The position numbers and the translations under genes are program-made. A DNA stretch of 64,000 nucleotides from Klebsiella oxytoca (GTDB taxonomy: Bacteria; Pseudomonadota; Gammaproteobacteria; Enterobacterales; Enterobacteriaceae). Where the stretch lies: the NCBI RefSeq assembly GCF_009707385.1, contig NZ_CP046115.1, positions 3,348,001 through 3,412,000 of the forward strand, given 5' to 3'. Positions 18,293 through 27,008 of this stretch are shown here, in pieces. The notes below the pieces were generated by a model. That model searched no databases, was not told the origin of the DNA, and worked only from the letters and a program-made list of their open reading frames with translations. Positions within the stretch are counted from its first letter, which is position 1. Each line of letters begins with the position of its first letter.

Positions 18293-18384
18293 GCTGTACG
18301 CGGCGCTTCATCATCAGGATGGGCTGCGTATTTTTACTGGGGGCGCGATGTGTCATATGGATTATCCCCGGTCAGGACGCTCTC

Positions 18385-18954
18385 ATGAATGTATCCGCTA
18401 CGATTCTGCTTGCCTTCGGTATGTCCATGGACGCCTTCGCGGCCTCCATCGGTAAAGGCGCAACTCTTCATAAACCCAAGTTTTCTGAAGCCCTGCGGAC
18501 GGGCCTTATCTTTGGCGCTATCGAAACGCTCACCCCGCTTGTCGGTTGGGGGTTAGGTATGCTCGCCAGCCAGTTCGTTCTTGAATGGAACCACTGGATT
18601 GCGTTTGTGCTGCTGGTTTTTCTCGGCGGTCGAATGGTCATTGAAGGGTTTCGCGGCGCTAATGATAGCGAAGAGTGCGAAGCCCCTCGTCGTCACGGTT
18701 TCTGGCTGCTGGTGACCACCGCCTTCGCCACCAGCCTCGATGCGATGGCCGTCGGCGTTGGTCTGGCATTTCTGCAGGTCAACATCATCGCCACCGCGCT
18801 GGCTATCGGCTGCGCGACGCTGATAATGTCAACGCTGGGTATGATGGTCGGTCGTTTTATCGGCCCGCTGCTCGGCAAACGGGCGGAAATACTCGGCGGT
18901 ATCGTGCTTATTGGCATTGGCACCCAGATCCTCTGGAGCCATTTCGCAGGCTAA
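18385..18954 (+). CDS. mntP: Manganese exporter MntP
   Basis: MntP (189 residues) is a six-helix inner-membrane Mn(II) efflux pump. Two repeats each carry an acidic helix motif ([15 protein letters not shown] near residue 10 and [15 protein letters not shown] near 115), with the conserved Asp residues present. I chose the ATG at 18385 because AGGA lies seven bases upstream and the protein then aligns with E. coli MntP from residue 1; a longer frame from 18319 would start inside the leader. Upstream sit two MntR-type sites, a Fur-like box and a manganese riboswitch. Confidence 0.96.
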   Translation: MNVSATILLAFGMSMDAFAASIGKGATLHKPKFSEALRTGLIFGAIETLTPLVGWGLGMLASQFVLEWNHWIAFVLLVFLGGRMVIEGFRGANDSEECEAPRRHGFWLLVTTAFATSLDAMAVGVGLAFLQVNIIATALAIGCATLIMSTLGMMVGRFIGPLLGKRAEILGGIVLIGIGTQILWSHFAG

Positions 18955-18957
18955 TAC

Positions 18958-19752
18958 TCAGGCATCGCGCTGCCAGCAGTGAATCGCAAAATCTGTCTGG
19001 CAGCCAAATTGTGTCTGCTGGCGCAGCGCCTCCCGGACCGGCGGCTTTGCCCGCCACGCAAACGGCGTCATTTGCAGTAAAGCTTCCGCTTCACCGCCGC
19101 TAAGCTGCATCGGATAGGCCAGCTGCTGCTGCTGACGTAATGTGAACCCAGCCATCTCTTCCGTGTTCTGCTCGTGTAAACGCACTTCGTCGTATATCAA
19201 TCCTTTCAGCTCCATCAGATGACGAGGCCCCGGCGTCGCGGTAATAACCCAGCCGCCAGGTCTGACAACGCGCGCCAGTTCAAGCGCATTGCAGGGAGCA
19301 TAAATTCGCACTATCGCATCCAGGCTTGCCTCTTCAAAAGGTAAACGCTGGCTGGAAGCCACGCAAAAGCTGACCTGCGGGTAGCGTTTTGCCGCCGCGC
19401 GAATCGCGGATTTCGATACGTCCAGACCCCAGCTACGTTCAGCGATGGCGGCAAAGGCGTGCGTGTAGTACCCCTCGCCGCAGCCGATATCGAGCAAATC
19501 GGTGGGCGCGAAAGTGTGCAGACAGGCGCAAATAGCGTCGCGCAGAGGCTGATAATGACCCGCGTCGAGGAACGCTCTCCGGGCCTGCATCATTTCAGCG
19601 CTGTCGCCCGGATCGCGGGAACGTTTAAACTGTACCGGCAGCAAATTAACGTACCCTTCCTTCGCCAGATCGAACTGATGCCGCTGCGGACAGATATAGC
19701 TATTATCGCGACGACTAAGCGGCGCGTGGCAAAGTGGGCAACTGTAAGACAT
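18958..19752 (-). CDS. rlmA: 23S rRNA (guanine-745-N1)-methyltransferase RlmA
   Basis: RlmA (264 residues) methylates G745 in helix 35 of 23S rRNA. The N-terminal zinc-binding domain shows CPLC and CPQRHQF (ligands Cys, Cys, Cys, His). The Rossmann-type domain carries [14 protein letters not shown] for S-adenosylmethionine binding near residue 90, and [17 protein letters not shown] follows. It is convergent with mntP, the stops being 3 bp apart. The gene order mntP-rlmA is conserved in enterobacteria. Confidence 0.95.
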   Translation of the reverse strand: MSYSCPLCHAPLSRRDNSYICPQRHQFDLAKEGYVNLLPVQFKRSRDPGDSAEMMQARRAFLDAGHYQPLRDAICACLHTFAPTDLLDIGCGEGYYTHAFAAIAERSWGLDVSKSAIRAAAKRYPQVSFCVASSQRLPFEEASLDAIVRIYAPCNALELARVVRPGGWVITATPGPRHLMELKGLIYDEVRLHEQNTEEMAGFTLRQQQQLAYPMQLSGGEAEALLQMTPFAWRAKPPVREALRQQTQFGCQTDFAIHCWQRDA

Positions 19753-19812
19753 GACAACTCCGGTGTGCTGAAAGGGCGAAAGTGTAGCGCTATTCGCCCT
19801 TTCAGGCCACCG

Positions 19813-21582
19813 TTACAGCGCAGGCGACAGAGCGCCGTTGTGGCGCATCACAATCAGGTTTTCTGAACCCTGCGGCATGCCATCGGGCATAACATTTTCC
19901 ATACGCAGGACATCGCCCATGATTTGGCTGAATACCGGCGCTGAAACCGCCCCGCCGTAATATGAACCGTTACTGGGATCGTTCATCACCACTACGAGAG
20001 CGAATTTCGGGTTACTGGCGGGCGCGACGCCTGCGGTGTAGGCAACGTACTTATCGATATATTTACCATCAGGCCCGATTTTTTTGGCGGTGCCGGTTTT
20101 TACCGCTACCCGGTAGCCGCGTACTGCCGCTTTGGTCCCGCCGCCGCCCGGTAAGGCTACGCTCTCCATCATATGCTCGACTTCGTGCACGATCTGTTCC
20201 GGCATCACCCGAGTGCCCATAACCGGCGGGTCTATACGGGTTATCGATAGCGGGCGTTCAATGCCATAGCTGCCGATAGTGGCATAAACGTGCGCCAGCT
20301 GGAGCGGCGTCACCATCAGGCCATAGCCGAAGGCAAAGGTTGCCCGGTCCAGCTGCCCCCAATAACGACGCTGCGGCATCAGCCCGGCGCTCTCGCCGGT
20401 CAGCCCCAGTCCGGTAGAGTTGCCAAAACCGAACGCTTTATAGGTATCGATAAGATGCTGGACCGGCATGGCAAGCGACAAATGTGAAACCCCGGTATCG
20501 CTGGATTTTTGCAAGATACCGGTGAGGGTGAGCTCAGGATAAAAACCCACGTCGCGAATACGATGGCCATCAAGGATAAACGGATGGGTATCCACCACGC
20601 TATCCGGCTGAACAATTCCCTGCTGCAGAGCGGTCATCAGTACCAGCGGTTTGACCGTCGAACCAGGCTCAAAAGTATCGCCGATCGCACGATTACGGAA
20701 ATCATCCAGTTTTGCATCATCGCGATTGTTAGGGTTGAAATCGGGATAGCTGGCCATCGACAGAATTTCCCCGGTATCAATTTTAATTAATACCGCTGCG
20801 CCTGATTCTGCCTTGTTCCAGCGTACGGCGTTATCCAGCGCGTCCTCGGTAACCGTTTGCAGGCGTTCATCGATACTGAGCTGCAAATTATGAGCCGGGA
20901 CCGCCGGGACCTCCGTAATATTTTCGATGACGCTGCCGTGGCGATCTTTTCGCACCAGCCGACGGCCGGGCTGCCCCGTCAGCTGAGCGTTAAAGCTTTT
21001 CTCTACCCCTTCAATTCCCTGGTTATCTATATTGGTGAAACCGAGCAAGTTAGCAGCAACATGCCCCGCCGGGTAAAAACGACGCGACTCGTCGCGCAGA
21101 TTGATGCCCGGCAGATGGAGCTTGTCTATCCATGCCGCCTGTTCAGGGTTTATCTGACGCGCCAGATAGAGAAACCGCGCGTGAGGGTGCGCTTCGACGC
21201 GCCGGGCCAGTTCGCTAAGATTAAGATGTAAAGCTTGCGCCATCGCCTGCCATCGTGGCCCATATCCTATTCCCCCTTTTTCGAGAGTGGTTTGCGGGTC
21301 GATCCAGATAGCGCTTACCGGAACGCTAACCGCCAGCGGACGGCCCTCACGGTCGCTAATCATTCCGCGCTGGACATCAACAGGCTCCTCGCGCAACGAG
21401 CGCATATCTTCCTGCTTAACTAAATTGTCAGGAGAAACTATTTGCAGCCAGCCGACCCTGACGAGCAGAAGCCCCATACAGCACAGAATGGCCACGCATA
21501 ACAACCCAAACCGCAGAGGGGTGAAATTGGCGACTGACTTATTTTTGTTCTTTTGCACCTTAGCTCCATCATCATTTTGCAA
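19813..21582 (-). CDS. FtsI-like class B penicillin-binding protein (PBP3SAL type)
   Basis: This 589-residue transpeptidase is a paralogue of the division protein FtsI (PBP3). It has a short cytoplasmic tail, one membrane anchor near residues 25-45, a pedestal domain (RGMISDREGRPLAVS) and a penicillin-binding domain. The acylation motif is GSTVKP and the third motif is VKTGTAKK. The second motif reads KSSDTGVS, where FtsI has SSN. Salmonella encodes such an extra PBP3 at the same place, between rlmA and cspC, where it supports division in acidic conditions. I infer the same role. It is not the sole FtsI, because it lacks the dcw cluster context. Confidence 0.88.
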   Translation of the reverse strand: MQNDDGAKVQKNKNKSVANFTPLRFGLLCVAILCCMGLLLVRVGWLQIVSPDNLVKQEDMRSLREEPVDVQRGMISDREGRPLAVSVPVSAIWIDPQTTLEKGGIGYGPRWQAMAQALHLNLSELARRVEAHPHARFLYLARQINPEQAAWIDKLHLPGINLRDESRRFYPAGHVAANLLGFTNIDNQGIEGVEKSFNAQLTGQPGRRLVRKDRHGSVIENITEVPAVPAHNLQLSIDERLQTVTEDALDNAVRWNKAESGAAVLIKIDTGEILSMASYPDFNPNNRDDAKLDDFRNRAIGDTFEPGSTVKPLVLMTALQQGIVQPDSVVDTHPFILDGHRIRDVGFYPELTLTGILQKSSDTGVSHLSLAMPVQHLIDTYKAFGFGNSTGLGLTGESAGLMPQRRYWGQLDRATFAFGYGLMVTPLQLAHVYATIGSYGIERPLSITRIDPPVMGTRVMPEQIVHEVEHMMESVALPGGGGTKAAVRGYRVAVKTGTAKKIGPDGKYIDKYVAYTAGVAPASNPKFALVVVMNDPSNGSYYGGAVSAPVFSQIMGDVLRMENVMPDGMPQGSENLIVMRHNGALSPAL

Positions 21583-21702
21583 CTTTCTGATTTAATAGAA
21601 ATAATACAAAACAGACTGCTAAACAGTGCTAATAACGATGTTGTTTTGCAACAAAGCGCAACAGCGGGGGAAGGATGGACATGTTTTGCAATAAAAACTA
21701 AA

Positions 21703-21725
21703 AAGCCCCGCAAGTGCGAGGCTTT
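21703..21725 (-). terminator. cspC intrinsic terminator
   Basis: On the minus strand AGCCTCGCA and TGCGGGGCT pair with one G-U and are followed by TTTTTAG, about 25 bp after the cspC stop. Confidence 0.85.
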
Positions 21726-21749
21726 CTTACAAGATTCAGTGGACTTGAA

Positions 21750-21959
21750 TCAGATAGCAGTTACGTTAACTGCAGCTGGGCCTTTCTGGCCGTCCTGAAT
21801 TTCGAACTCAACGTTCTGGCCTTCAGCCAGAGTTTTGAAGCCGTTACCCTGGATAGCGGAGAAGTGTACAAACACATCTTTGCTGCCATCAGCCGGAGTA
21901 ATGAAGCCAAAACCTTTAGACTCGTTGAACCACTTAACTTGACCTTTAATCTTTGCCAT
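21750..21959 (-). CDS. cspC: Cold-shock-family RNA-binding protein CspC
   Basis: CspC (69 residues) is a single cold-shock domain with RNP1 (KGFGFITP) and RNP2 (VFVHF). In E. coli it is a constitutive RNA chaperone and antiterminator that stabilises stress mRNAs such as rpoS. I take the ATG at 21959 ([10 protein letters not shown]), although an in-frame codon lies two residues upstream. The yobF frame at 21946-22116 overlaps this start by 14 bases, so CspC translation is probably coupled to YobF. Confidence 0.97.
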
Positions 21960-22116
21960 TTGCAAAATTCCTTAGACTGTTTTCTTCGCCCTTAGGCGCT
22001 TTCATAGATAAAACTGACACATGACTGCATGAGGCACTAATATAAGGTTCGGCAGAGAAGCGGTATTCAACGACAACGTGTTTACTCAGGACTTCTTTAC
22101 TGAAAATGCCACACAT
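21946..22116 (-). CDS. yobF: YobF small stress protein with altered C-terminus
   Basis: The frame from ATG 22116 encodes 56 residues beginning [20 protein letters not shown], which identifies YobF (DUF2527), a heat-induced small protein co-transcribed with cspC. E. coli YobF as I recall it is 47 residues and ends shortly after VLSM in a different frame. Here the frame continues through [18 protein letters not shown] and stops inside cspC. This gives a 14-base overlap with the CspC start codon region. The function is unknown. Confidence 0.85.
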
Positions 22117-22600
22117 AAACAGAACTGTACCTCGTTTAACCCGAAACGTGTTATCACATACTACGTAAATAATGGCAAGCCATTTTTAGACGGCTCTCGA
22201 TCGCTCGCACAAATTATAAGGGAATCATTTGATCGCCTGCACATTTATGCGACTTTGCTTCCATAACCTATCCTTTATAATCGCGCTTTTTCTCCGCAAA
22301 CATGCCCTGCTGCGGCAACTTATCCTTCATAGCTCAACAACTTCAGCGCGCCAGAATCACGGGCTAGCCAAACTGCCAAATTTAGGGGTATACAAAAAGC
22401 CCTGCATAAAGATGCATATACATGTTCATATCGTCAGGTGAAAGATTGCTTTATTAGTACATATTATAATATCGAAATGCGTTAATTGCAGAACGCAAAA
22501 TATTGTCTATACTGCACGCGAATAATGAAAGCTTGATGACACTTATGTCTTCTTTATTCTTTTATTTGATTAACTAAAAAAACAATTAAGCACAGCGTAA
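22117..22600. promoter_or_regulatory. Long yobF-cspC upstream region
   Basis: Nearly 490 bp between yobF and the yebO terminator contain no convincing gene. On the minus strand a TATAAT hexamer at 22213-22218, about 100 bp before yobF, is a plausible yobF-cspC promoter. On the plus strand TTGCAG-N16-TATACT at 22486-22513 and a TATAAT near 22274 resemble sigma-70 promoters whose transcripts would run antisense or toward yebO. No strong plus-strand terminator follows them. Confidence 0.45.
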
Positions 22601-22627
22601 AAAAACGCCTTTCTCCAGAGAGAAGGC
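22601..22627 (-). terminator. yebO intrinsic terminator
   Basis: On the minus strand GCCTTCTC and GAGAAAGGC form a stem with one bulge, followed by GTTTTTTTAC. It lies about 80 bp past the yebO stop. Confidence 0.7.
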
Positions 22628-22706
22628 ATAAAAATAATTTATGGATAAGAGGAGGTTAAGATTTGAAACAGGCGCACACCGCAATGGTGCACACCTGTCA
22701 GTCGGA

Positions 22707-22997
22707 TTAGCGCTCTGCTACAAGGCGAATAAAATCGTCATCGCCTTTCCCTTTCTCGGCTACCGAAGATTCAGCAACGCTCTCCTTTTCTGGCTCATTG
22801 GCCTCACAAAGGCGGCGCAGCAGCGCGTTTTGCCGCTTTTGCTGATCCAGCAGCGCCTGCAGCAGCGCTATCTGCTCATTAGCGCGCGAACTGGCACGAT
22901 TAACAAAAAACCATAACAACAGGCCAACAAGCAACAGCACCACTGAAAGTGCTATAGATGCCAGACTTACAATCCCGGGATTTAGTAACTCACTCAT
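22707..22997 (-). CDS. yebO: YebO, DUF2614-like single-pass membrane protein
   Basis: This 96-residue protein has one membrane helix at about residues 12-32 (VSLASIALSVVLLLVGLLLWF). A cytoplasmic-looking helix QIALLQALLDQQKRQNALLRR follows, probably a coiled coil, and then an acidic tail. It matches E. coli YebO in length and pattern. Its conserved place is between yobF-cspC and mgrB. The function is unknown, and the family name I give is tentative. Confidence 0.9.
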   Translation of the reverse strand: MSELLNPGIVSLASIALSVVLLLVGLLLWFFVNRASSRANEQIALLQALLDQQKRQNALLRRLCEANEPEKESVAESSVAEKGKGDDDFIRLVAER

Positions 22998-23071
22998 TTC
23001 ACCACCTCAAAGAGAAGGCGCTCATTCTACCACTGGCGCAGCAGAAGAAAATCAGTCATATAAAAAATGTC

Positions 23072-23215
23072 TTACCAGGGAATAAACTTATTGATAGTGC
23101 AGACGCCGTTGAAGAACTGTACATCCTGATCGCACATTACGTTAAGCATCTGAGTCCATAGCAGTAAACAGCCTGCAATGATGACTATCAGCAAAACCCA
23201 CCGTAATTTTTTCAC
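23072..23215 (-). CDS. mgrB: MgrB, small inhibitor of PhoQ
   Basis: The frame from GTG 23215 encodes 47 residues, [20 protein letters not shown] and so on to KFIPW. It has one inner-membrane helix and a periplasmic tail with Cys28 and Cys39, the disulfide pair required for activity, plus Cys16. MgrB binds PhoQ and lowers PhoP signalling. Loss of MgrB is the commonest route to colistin resistance in Klebsiella; here the gene is intact. The segment FFNGVC differs from the FFSGIC I recall for K. pneumoniae. GTG is preceded by GGAGAG. The strongly Klebsiella-like sequence supports the taxonomic guess. Confidence 0.95.
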   Translation of the reverse strand: MKKLRWVLLIVIIAGCLLLWTQMLNVMCDQDVQFFNGVCTINKFIPW

Positions 23216-23374
23216 TCCACTCTCCGCATCAGAATCAGATGTCGCCAGGATAACATGACCTTCTTAAACCGCGGCTAACTGTAATACGAAAGGCATGTTT
23301 AGGAATCATAGACTTGTTTCAACTCGTGTTCATGCCAGAATAGGCGCAGGGATAATACAAATATTGAGGCAACA

Positions 23375-23614
23375 ATGCGATTGATCATTCGTACCATTGT
23401 GGTGCTGGCTATCTTGTGGATTGGCGTATTATTAAGCGGTTACGGCGTATTAATAGGCAGTAGTGAGAACGCTGGCGGGTTGGGATTACAGTGTAAATAT
23501 CTCACGGCGCGCGGTATCAGTACCGCACAATATGTTCATTCCAGTAGCGGTATTATCGGCATTAGCGATTGCCCTATTCTTCGCAAAAGCGTCACGGTTG
23601 TTGATAACGGCTAG
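23375..23614 (+). CDS. yobH: YobH, small exported or membrane protein
   Basis: This 79-residue protein begins MRLIIRTIVVLAILWIGVLL, a signal or anchor helix. A periplasmic part follows with two conserved cysteines (GLQCKYLTARG and SDCPILRKS), which could form a disulfide. It matches E. coli YobH in length and in the ending VTVVDNG. It is divergent from mgrB, as in E. coli. The function is unknown. Confidence 0.9.
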   Translation: MRLIIRTIVVLAILWIGVLLSGYGVLIGSSENAGGLGLQCKYLTARGISTAQYVHSSSGIIGISDCPILRKSVTVVDNG

Positions 23615-23624
23615 TTATGATCAA

Positions 23625-23643
23625 GGCTACAAAATTTGTAGCC
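23625..23643. terminator. Palindrome between convergent yobH and kdgR
   Basis: GGCTACAAA-A-TTTGTAGCC is a near-perfect dyad in the 45-bp gap between the two stops, extended by TCA/TGA on the outside. It lacks a clear U-run on either side, so it may be a weak bidirectional terminator or an mRNA 3' end stabiliser. Confidence 0.5.
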
Positions 23644-23659
23644 CTGATTATGCCTGAGA

Positions 23660-24451
23660 TCAGAACGGATAATCGTTATAGCCCATCTGCTCTGAAATTT
23701 TACGCGCGGCAGTATGCAGCATTGCGACATATTCGTTCAGTCGCTCTTCCGAGAAGCGCAGCGTCGGGAAAGAGATACTCAGTCCAGCGATAACCACCCC
23801 GAAGCGGTCGAAGACCGGTACCCCGATACAGCGCAGACCCTCTTCCTGCTCTTCATTGTCTTCGCCATATCCCTGCTCGCGGACTTTATCCAGAACCGCC
23901 AGCAGCTCTTTAGTACTGGTAATGGTGCGGTCAGTGCTGCGTTTGTACTCCACGCCTTCCAGAATCTGCTCAACTTCCGCGCGATCGCGCCAGGCCAGCA
24001 GCACTTTACCAATAGCGGTGCTGTACAGCGGATTACGGCGACCAATGCGCGAATACATGCGCAAATTGTACATTGAGTCGATTTTGTGGATATAAACAAT
24101 GCTGTCTTCATCCAGCGCACCCAGATGGACGGTCTCTTTCGTCAGACGTGAAAGCTCACGCATCTGAATGTCCGCACTGCGCACCAGATCGACATTCTGC
24201 AGGGCCCGAGCGCCAAGTTCGAAGAGTTTCAGGGTCAGTGAATACTTTTCGGATTCGCCCTCCTGAGCTACGTACCCCAGAGATTTCATTGTCTGCAAAA
24301 AGCGATAAACGGTGCTTTTTGACATCATGACGCGCTGGGACAGTTCGGTAATGCCAATTTCACGCTCTTCGCCAAGCGCCTGCAAAATGCCAAAAACCTT
24401 CAATACCGAAGAGACAGAATCTGGCTGTTTATCCAAATCTGCAACTGCCAT
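23660..24451 (-). CDS. kdgR: KdgR, IclR-family repressor of uronate catabolism
   Basis: KdgR (263 residues) has an N-terminal winged helix-turn-helix (GITELSQRVMMSKSTVYRFL, about residues 33-52) and a C-terminal IclR effector domain (YSTAIGKVLLAW, GLRCIGVPVFD). In relatives it is released from DNA by 2-keto-3-deoxygluconate and controls pectin or alginate breakdown, kdgT, kdgK and eda. That makes it the natural candidate regulator for the lyase locus at 1-7.3 kb and eda at 52.4 kb, although I could not find a clear operator at the former. A perfect AACCGGTT dyad lies 36 bp upstream of its start. Confidence 0.96.
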   Translation of the reverse strand: MAVADLDKQPDSVSSVLKVFGILQALGEEREIGITELSQRVMMSKSTVYRFLQTMKSLGYVAQEGESEKYSLTLKLFELGARALQNVDLVRSADIQMRELSRLTKETVHLGALDEDSIVYIHKIDSMYNLRMYSRIGRRNPLYSTAIGKVLLAWRDRAEVEQILEGVEYKRSTDRTITSTKELLAVLDKVREQGYGEDNEEQEEGLRCIGVPVFDRFGVVIAGLSISFPTLRFSEERLNEYVAMLHTAARKISEQMGYNDYPF

Positions 24452-24628
24452 TTATCACCTCATCGTAACTGTTTTATAAAAATTAGAACCGGTTTTTATT
24501 ATAAATTCGCATCCCGTCAGCCGCAATCGTTCTTCTGCCTCTTAGTTACAAATCTGCGACATACCGCTGAATAATCAATGCTAAAATCATTACCCAGTTA
24601 ATAGTCCCCGATAAGATAGAAACTTCAC

Positions 24629-26002
24629 ATGGATAAAAACCTCCCCGATGGGCTACCATTACCGGAACGTTACGGCGCGATTCTGACCATAATATTAGGT
24701 TTAACAATGGCCGTACTGGATGGCGCCATCGCTAACGTCGCTCTTCCCACCATCGCAGCGGATTTAAACGCTTCGCCCGCGTCGTCGATCTGGATCGTCA
24801 ATGCCTATCAAATCGCCATCGTTATCGCGCTACTACCGCTCTCTTTCCTCGGCGATATGGTGGGCTACCGACGCATTTATAAAATCGGGCTGGTGGTATT
24901 CATCTTCACCTCTCTGGCCTGCGCGCTCTCCCGCAGTCTGGAGTTGCTGACGCTTGCGCGCGTTGCCCAAGGGCTTGGCGGGGCTGCGCTGATGAGCGTC
25001 AATACCGCCTTGATACGCCTGATCTTTCCCCGACGGTTTCTTGGTCGCGGCATGGGTATCAACTCTTTTGTCGTCGCCGTCTCCTCGGCTGCGGGGCCAA
25101 CAATCGCCGCCGCGATTCTGTCGATAGCTTCATGGCAGTGGCTGTTTCTGATCAACGTACCGCTGGGTATTATTTCGCTAATTCTCGCGATGCGTTTTCT
25201 GCCAGCCAACGCAAGCCGCAGCAAGGTCACCCGCTTCGATCTGCCCAGCGCTATCATGAACGCACTCACTTTTGGCTTACTGATTACCGCGCTTGGCGGG
25301 TTCGCTCAGGGCCAGTCTGGTGAACTGGTTCTGGCCGAAATCATCGCAATGCTGATCGTTGGATTCTTCTTCGTCCGTCGTCAGCTCAAGATGCCCGTCC
25401 CTCTGCTTCCGGTTGATCTGCTGCGCATTCCGCTTTTTTCACTGTCTATTTGTACCTCAATCTGCTCTTTCTGCGCCCAGATGCTGGCCATGGTTTCGCT
25501 GCCGTTCTTCCTGCAGTCGGTGATAGGACGTAGCGAGGTGCAAACCGGTCTGCTTTTGACGCCGTGGCCGCTGGCCACCATGGTGATGGCGCCGCTAGCC
25601 GGCTATTTAATTGAAAAATTCCATGCGGGTCTTCTGGGCGCAATTGGCCTTGTAATAATGGCCTGCGGTCTGTTCGGCCTCGCCCTGCTGCCCTCCTCCC
25701 CATCGGACCTGGATATTATCTGGCGAATGGCGCTTTGCGGCGCGGGTTTTGGCCTGTTCCAGTCCCCTAACAATCACACTATTGTCTCCTCAGCGCCCGC
25801 TCATCGCAGCGGCGGAGCAAGCGGTATGCTGGGGACCGCGCGTTTGCTTGGACAAAGCACCGGCGCCGCGCTGGTGGCGCTATTGTTTAACCTGTCGGGG
25901 GATGGCGGAACGCATACCGCACTTCTGCTAGCCGGGATCCTTGCCGTTGTCGCGGCGGTCGTCAGCGGGCTTCGCGTCACCCAGCCGCGCGCCAGGGCGT
26001 AA
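24629..26002 (+). CDS. yebQ: YebQ, 14-helix MFS drug efflux transporter (DHA2 type)
   Basis: The 457-residue protein belongs to the DHA2 branch of the major facilitator superfamily, similar to EmrB and SmvA. Motif A-like FLGDMVGYRRIYK lies in the second loop. The motif MAVLDGAIANVALPTIAADL near residue 30 is typical of the drug:H+ antiporter-2 group. It should export hydrophobic or cationic compounds from the inner membrane. It is divergent from kdgR across a 177-bp gap. The substrate is unknown; homologues such as SmvA export quaternary ammonium biocides. Confidence 0.93.
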   Translation: MDKNLPDGLPLPERYGAILTIILGLTMAVLDGAIANVALPTIAADLNASPASSIWIVNAYQIAIVIALLPLSFLGDMVGYRRIYKIGLVVFIFTSLACALSRSLELLTLARVAQGLGGAALMSVNTALIRLIFPRRFLGRGMGINSFVVAVSSAAGPTIAAAILSIASWQWLFLINVPLGIISLILAMRFLPANASRSKVTRFDLPSAIMNALTFGLLITALGGFAQGQSGELVLAEIIAMLIVGFFFVRRQLKMPVPLLPVDLLRIPLFSLSICTSICSFCAQMLAMVSLPFFLQSVIGRSEVQTGLLLTPWPLATMVMAPLAGYLIEKFHAGLLGAIGLVIMACGLFGLALLPSSPSDLDIIWRMALCGAGFGLFQSPNNHTIVSSAPAHRSGGASGMLGTARLLGQSTGAALVALLFNLSGDGGTHTALLLAGILAVVAAVVSGLRVTQPRARA

Positions 26003-26014
26003 CCAAAAATCTGC

Positions 26015-26058
26015 CGAAAAAAAATCCGCAGCCCGAAGGTTGCGGATTTTTGTTTTTA
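26015..26058. terminator. Bidirectional terminator of yebQ and htpX
   Basis: AATCCGCA and TGCGGATT form a stem flanked by eight A residues on the left and TTTTTGTTTTT on the right. It can therefore end transcripts from both converging genes. Confidence 0.88.
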
Positions 26059-26074
26059 TCGCCAGGGCGAACAA

Positions 26075-26956
26075 TTACTTCAGGTATTCGCCGCTGCGCA
26101 GAGCTTCAATTCGCTTATCCAGAGGCGGGTGAGTCATAAACAGCTCGCTCATGGATTTGGCTTTACCGTTAATGCAGAATGCCATCATGCTGCTGGCTTC
26201 CTGCGGTTCGTAGCTGGTTTTCAGGCGCTGCAGCGCGGCGATCATTTTCTCACGCCCCACCAGTTTTGCTGAACCGGCGTCGGCATGGAACTCACGATAG
26301 CGAGAGAACCACATGGTGATAATGCTGGCCAGAATACCAAATACCAGCTCCAGTACCGTAGCGACCGCAAAGTAGATCAGCGGGTTGCCGTTGCTGTTTT
26401 CACCTTCATCGCGGTTTCCACCGAGGAAGCCCGCCGCAATCTGCGCGATAACGCGTGAGATAAAGATAACGAAGGTGTTCACTACCCCCTGAATCAGCGT
26501 CATAGTCACCATATCACCGTTGGCGATGTGGCTAATCTCATGAGCAATGACCGCTTCCGCTTCATCACGGCTCATATTCTGCAACAGTCCGGTGCTGACG
26601 GCGACCAGCGACGCATCGCGGCGCGCACCGGTAGCGAAGGCGTTAATATCCGGCGCATGGTAGATGGCAACCTGCGGCATACCAATTCCCGCCTGCCGCG
26701 CCTGCTGCGCGACGGTGTTCATTAACCAGCGCTCTGTTTCGTTACGCGGTTGTTCAATAACTTCCCCACCGACCGATTTCAGCGCCATCCACTTCGACAT
26801 CAGCAGCGAAACGATTGAACCACCAAAACCAAACAACAGCGCCATAATCAGCAGCCCGGTCATGCTGCTTGACTGAATTCCCGTCAGGCTTAGCACCAGC
26901 CCGAATACGACCATCACTGCCAGGTTAGTCAGCAGGAAAAGCGCGATTCGCATCAT
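26075..26956 (-). CDS. htpX: Heat-shock membrane metalloprotease HtpX
   Basis: HtpX (293 residues) is an inner-membrane zinc endoprotease that cooperates with FtsH in membrane protein quality control. Two N-terminal helices, then [10 protein letters not shown] (the HEXXH zinc site, near residue 140), two further helices and [12 protein letters not shown] (third ligand Glu in REFHAD) are visible. The start is set at the double ATG at 26956, which matches E. coli length; the frame extends nine codons further without a ribosome site. A sigma-32-like promoter lies 55-78 bp upstream. Confidence 0.97.
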   Translation of the reverse strand: MMRIALFLLTNLAVMVVFGLVLSLTGIQSSSMTGLLIMALLFGFGGSIVSLLMSKWMALKSVGGEVIEQPRNETERWLMNTVAQQARQAGIGMPQVAIYHAPDINAFATGARRDASLVAVSTGLLQNMSRDEAEAVIAHEISHIANGDMVTMTLIQGVVNTFVIFISRVIAQIAAGFLGGNRDEGENSNGNPLIYFAVATVLELVFGILASIITMWFSRYREFHADAGSAKLVGREKMIAALQRLKTSYEPQEASSMMAFCINGKAKSMSELFMTHPPLDKRIEALRSGEYLK

Positions 26957-27008
26957 AATTTTCTTTTTACCTCGATTTAACAAAACGCACTATGCGATTA
27001 CCCACATG

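Noticed and set aside
18319..18384. Upstream start for mntP
   Set aside because: It would begin within the riboswitch expression platform, lacks a ribosome site, and adds 22 residues not present in E. coli MntP.
23216..23330. PhoP box upstream of mgrB
   Set aside because: TGTTTA- and GGTTTA-like hexamers are present, but none forms a direct repeat at the 11-bp period, so I could not place the operator even though PhoP control of mgrB is expected.
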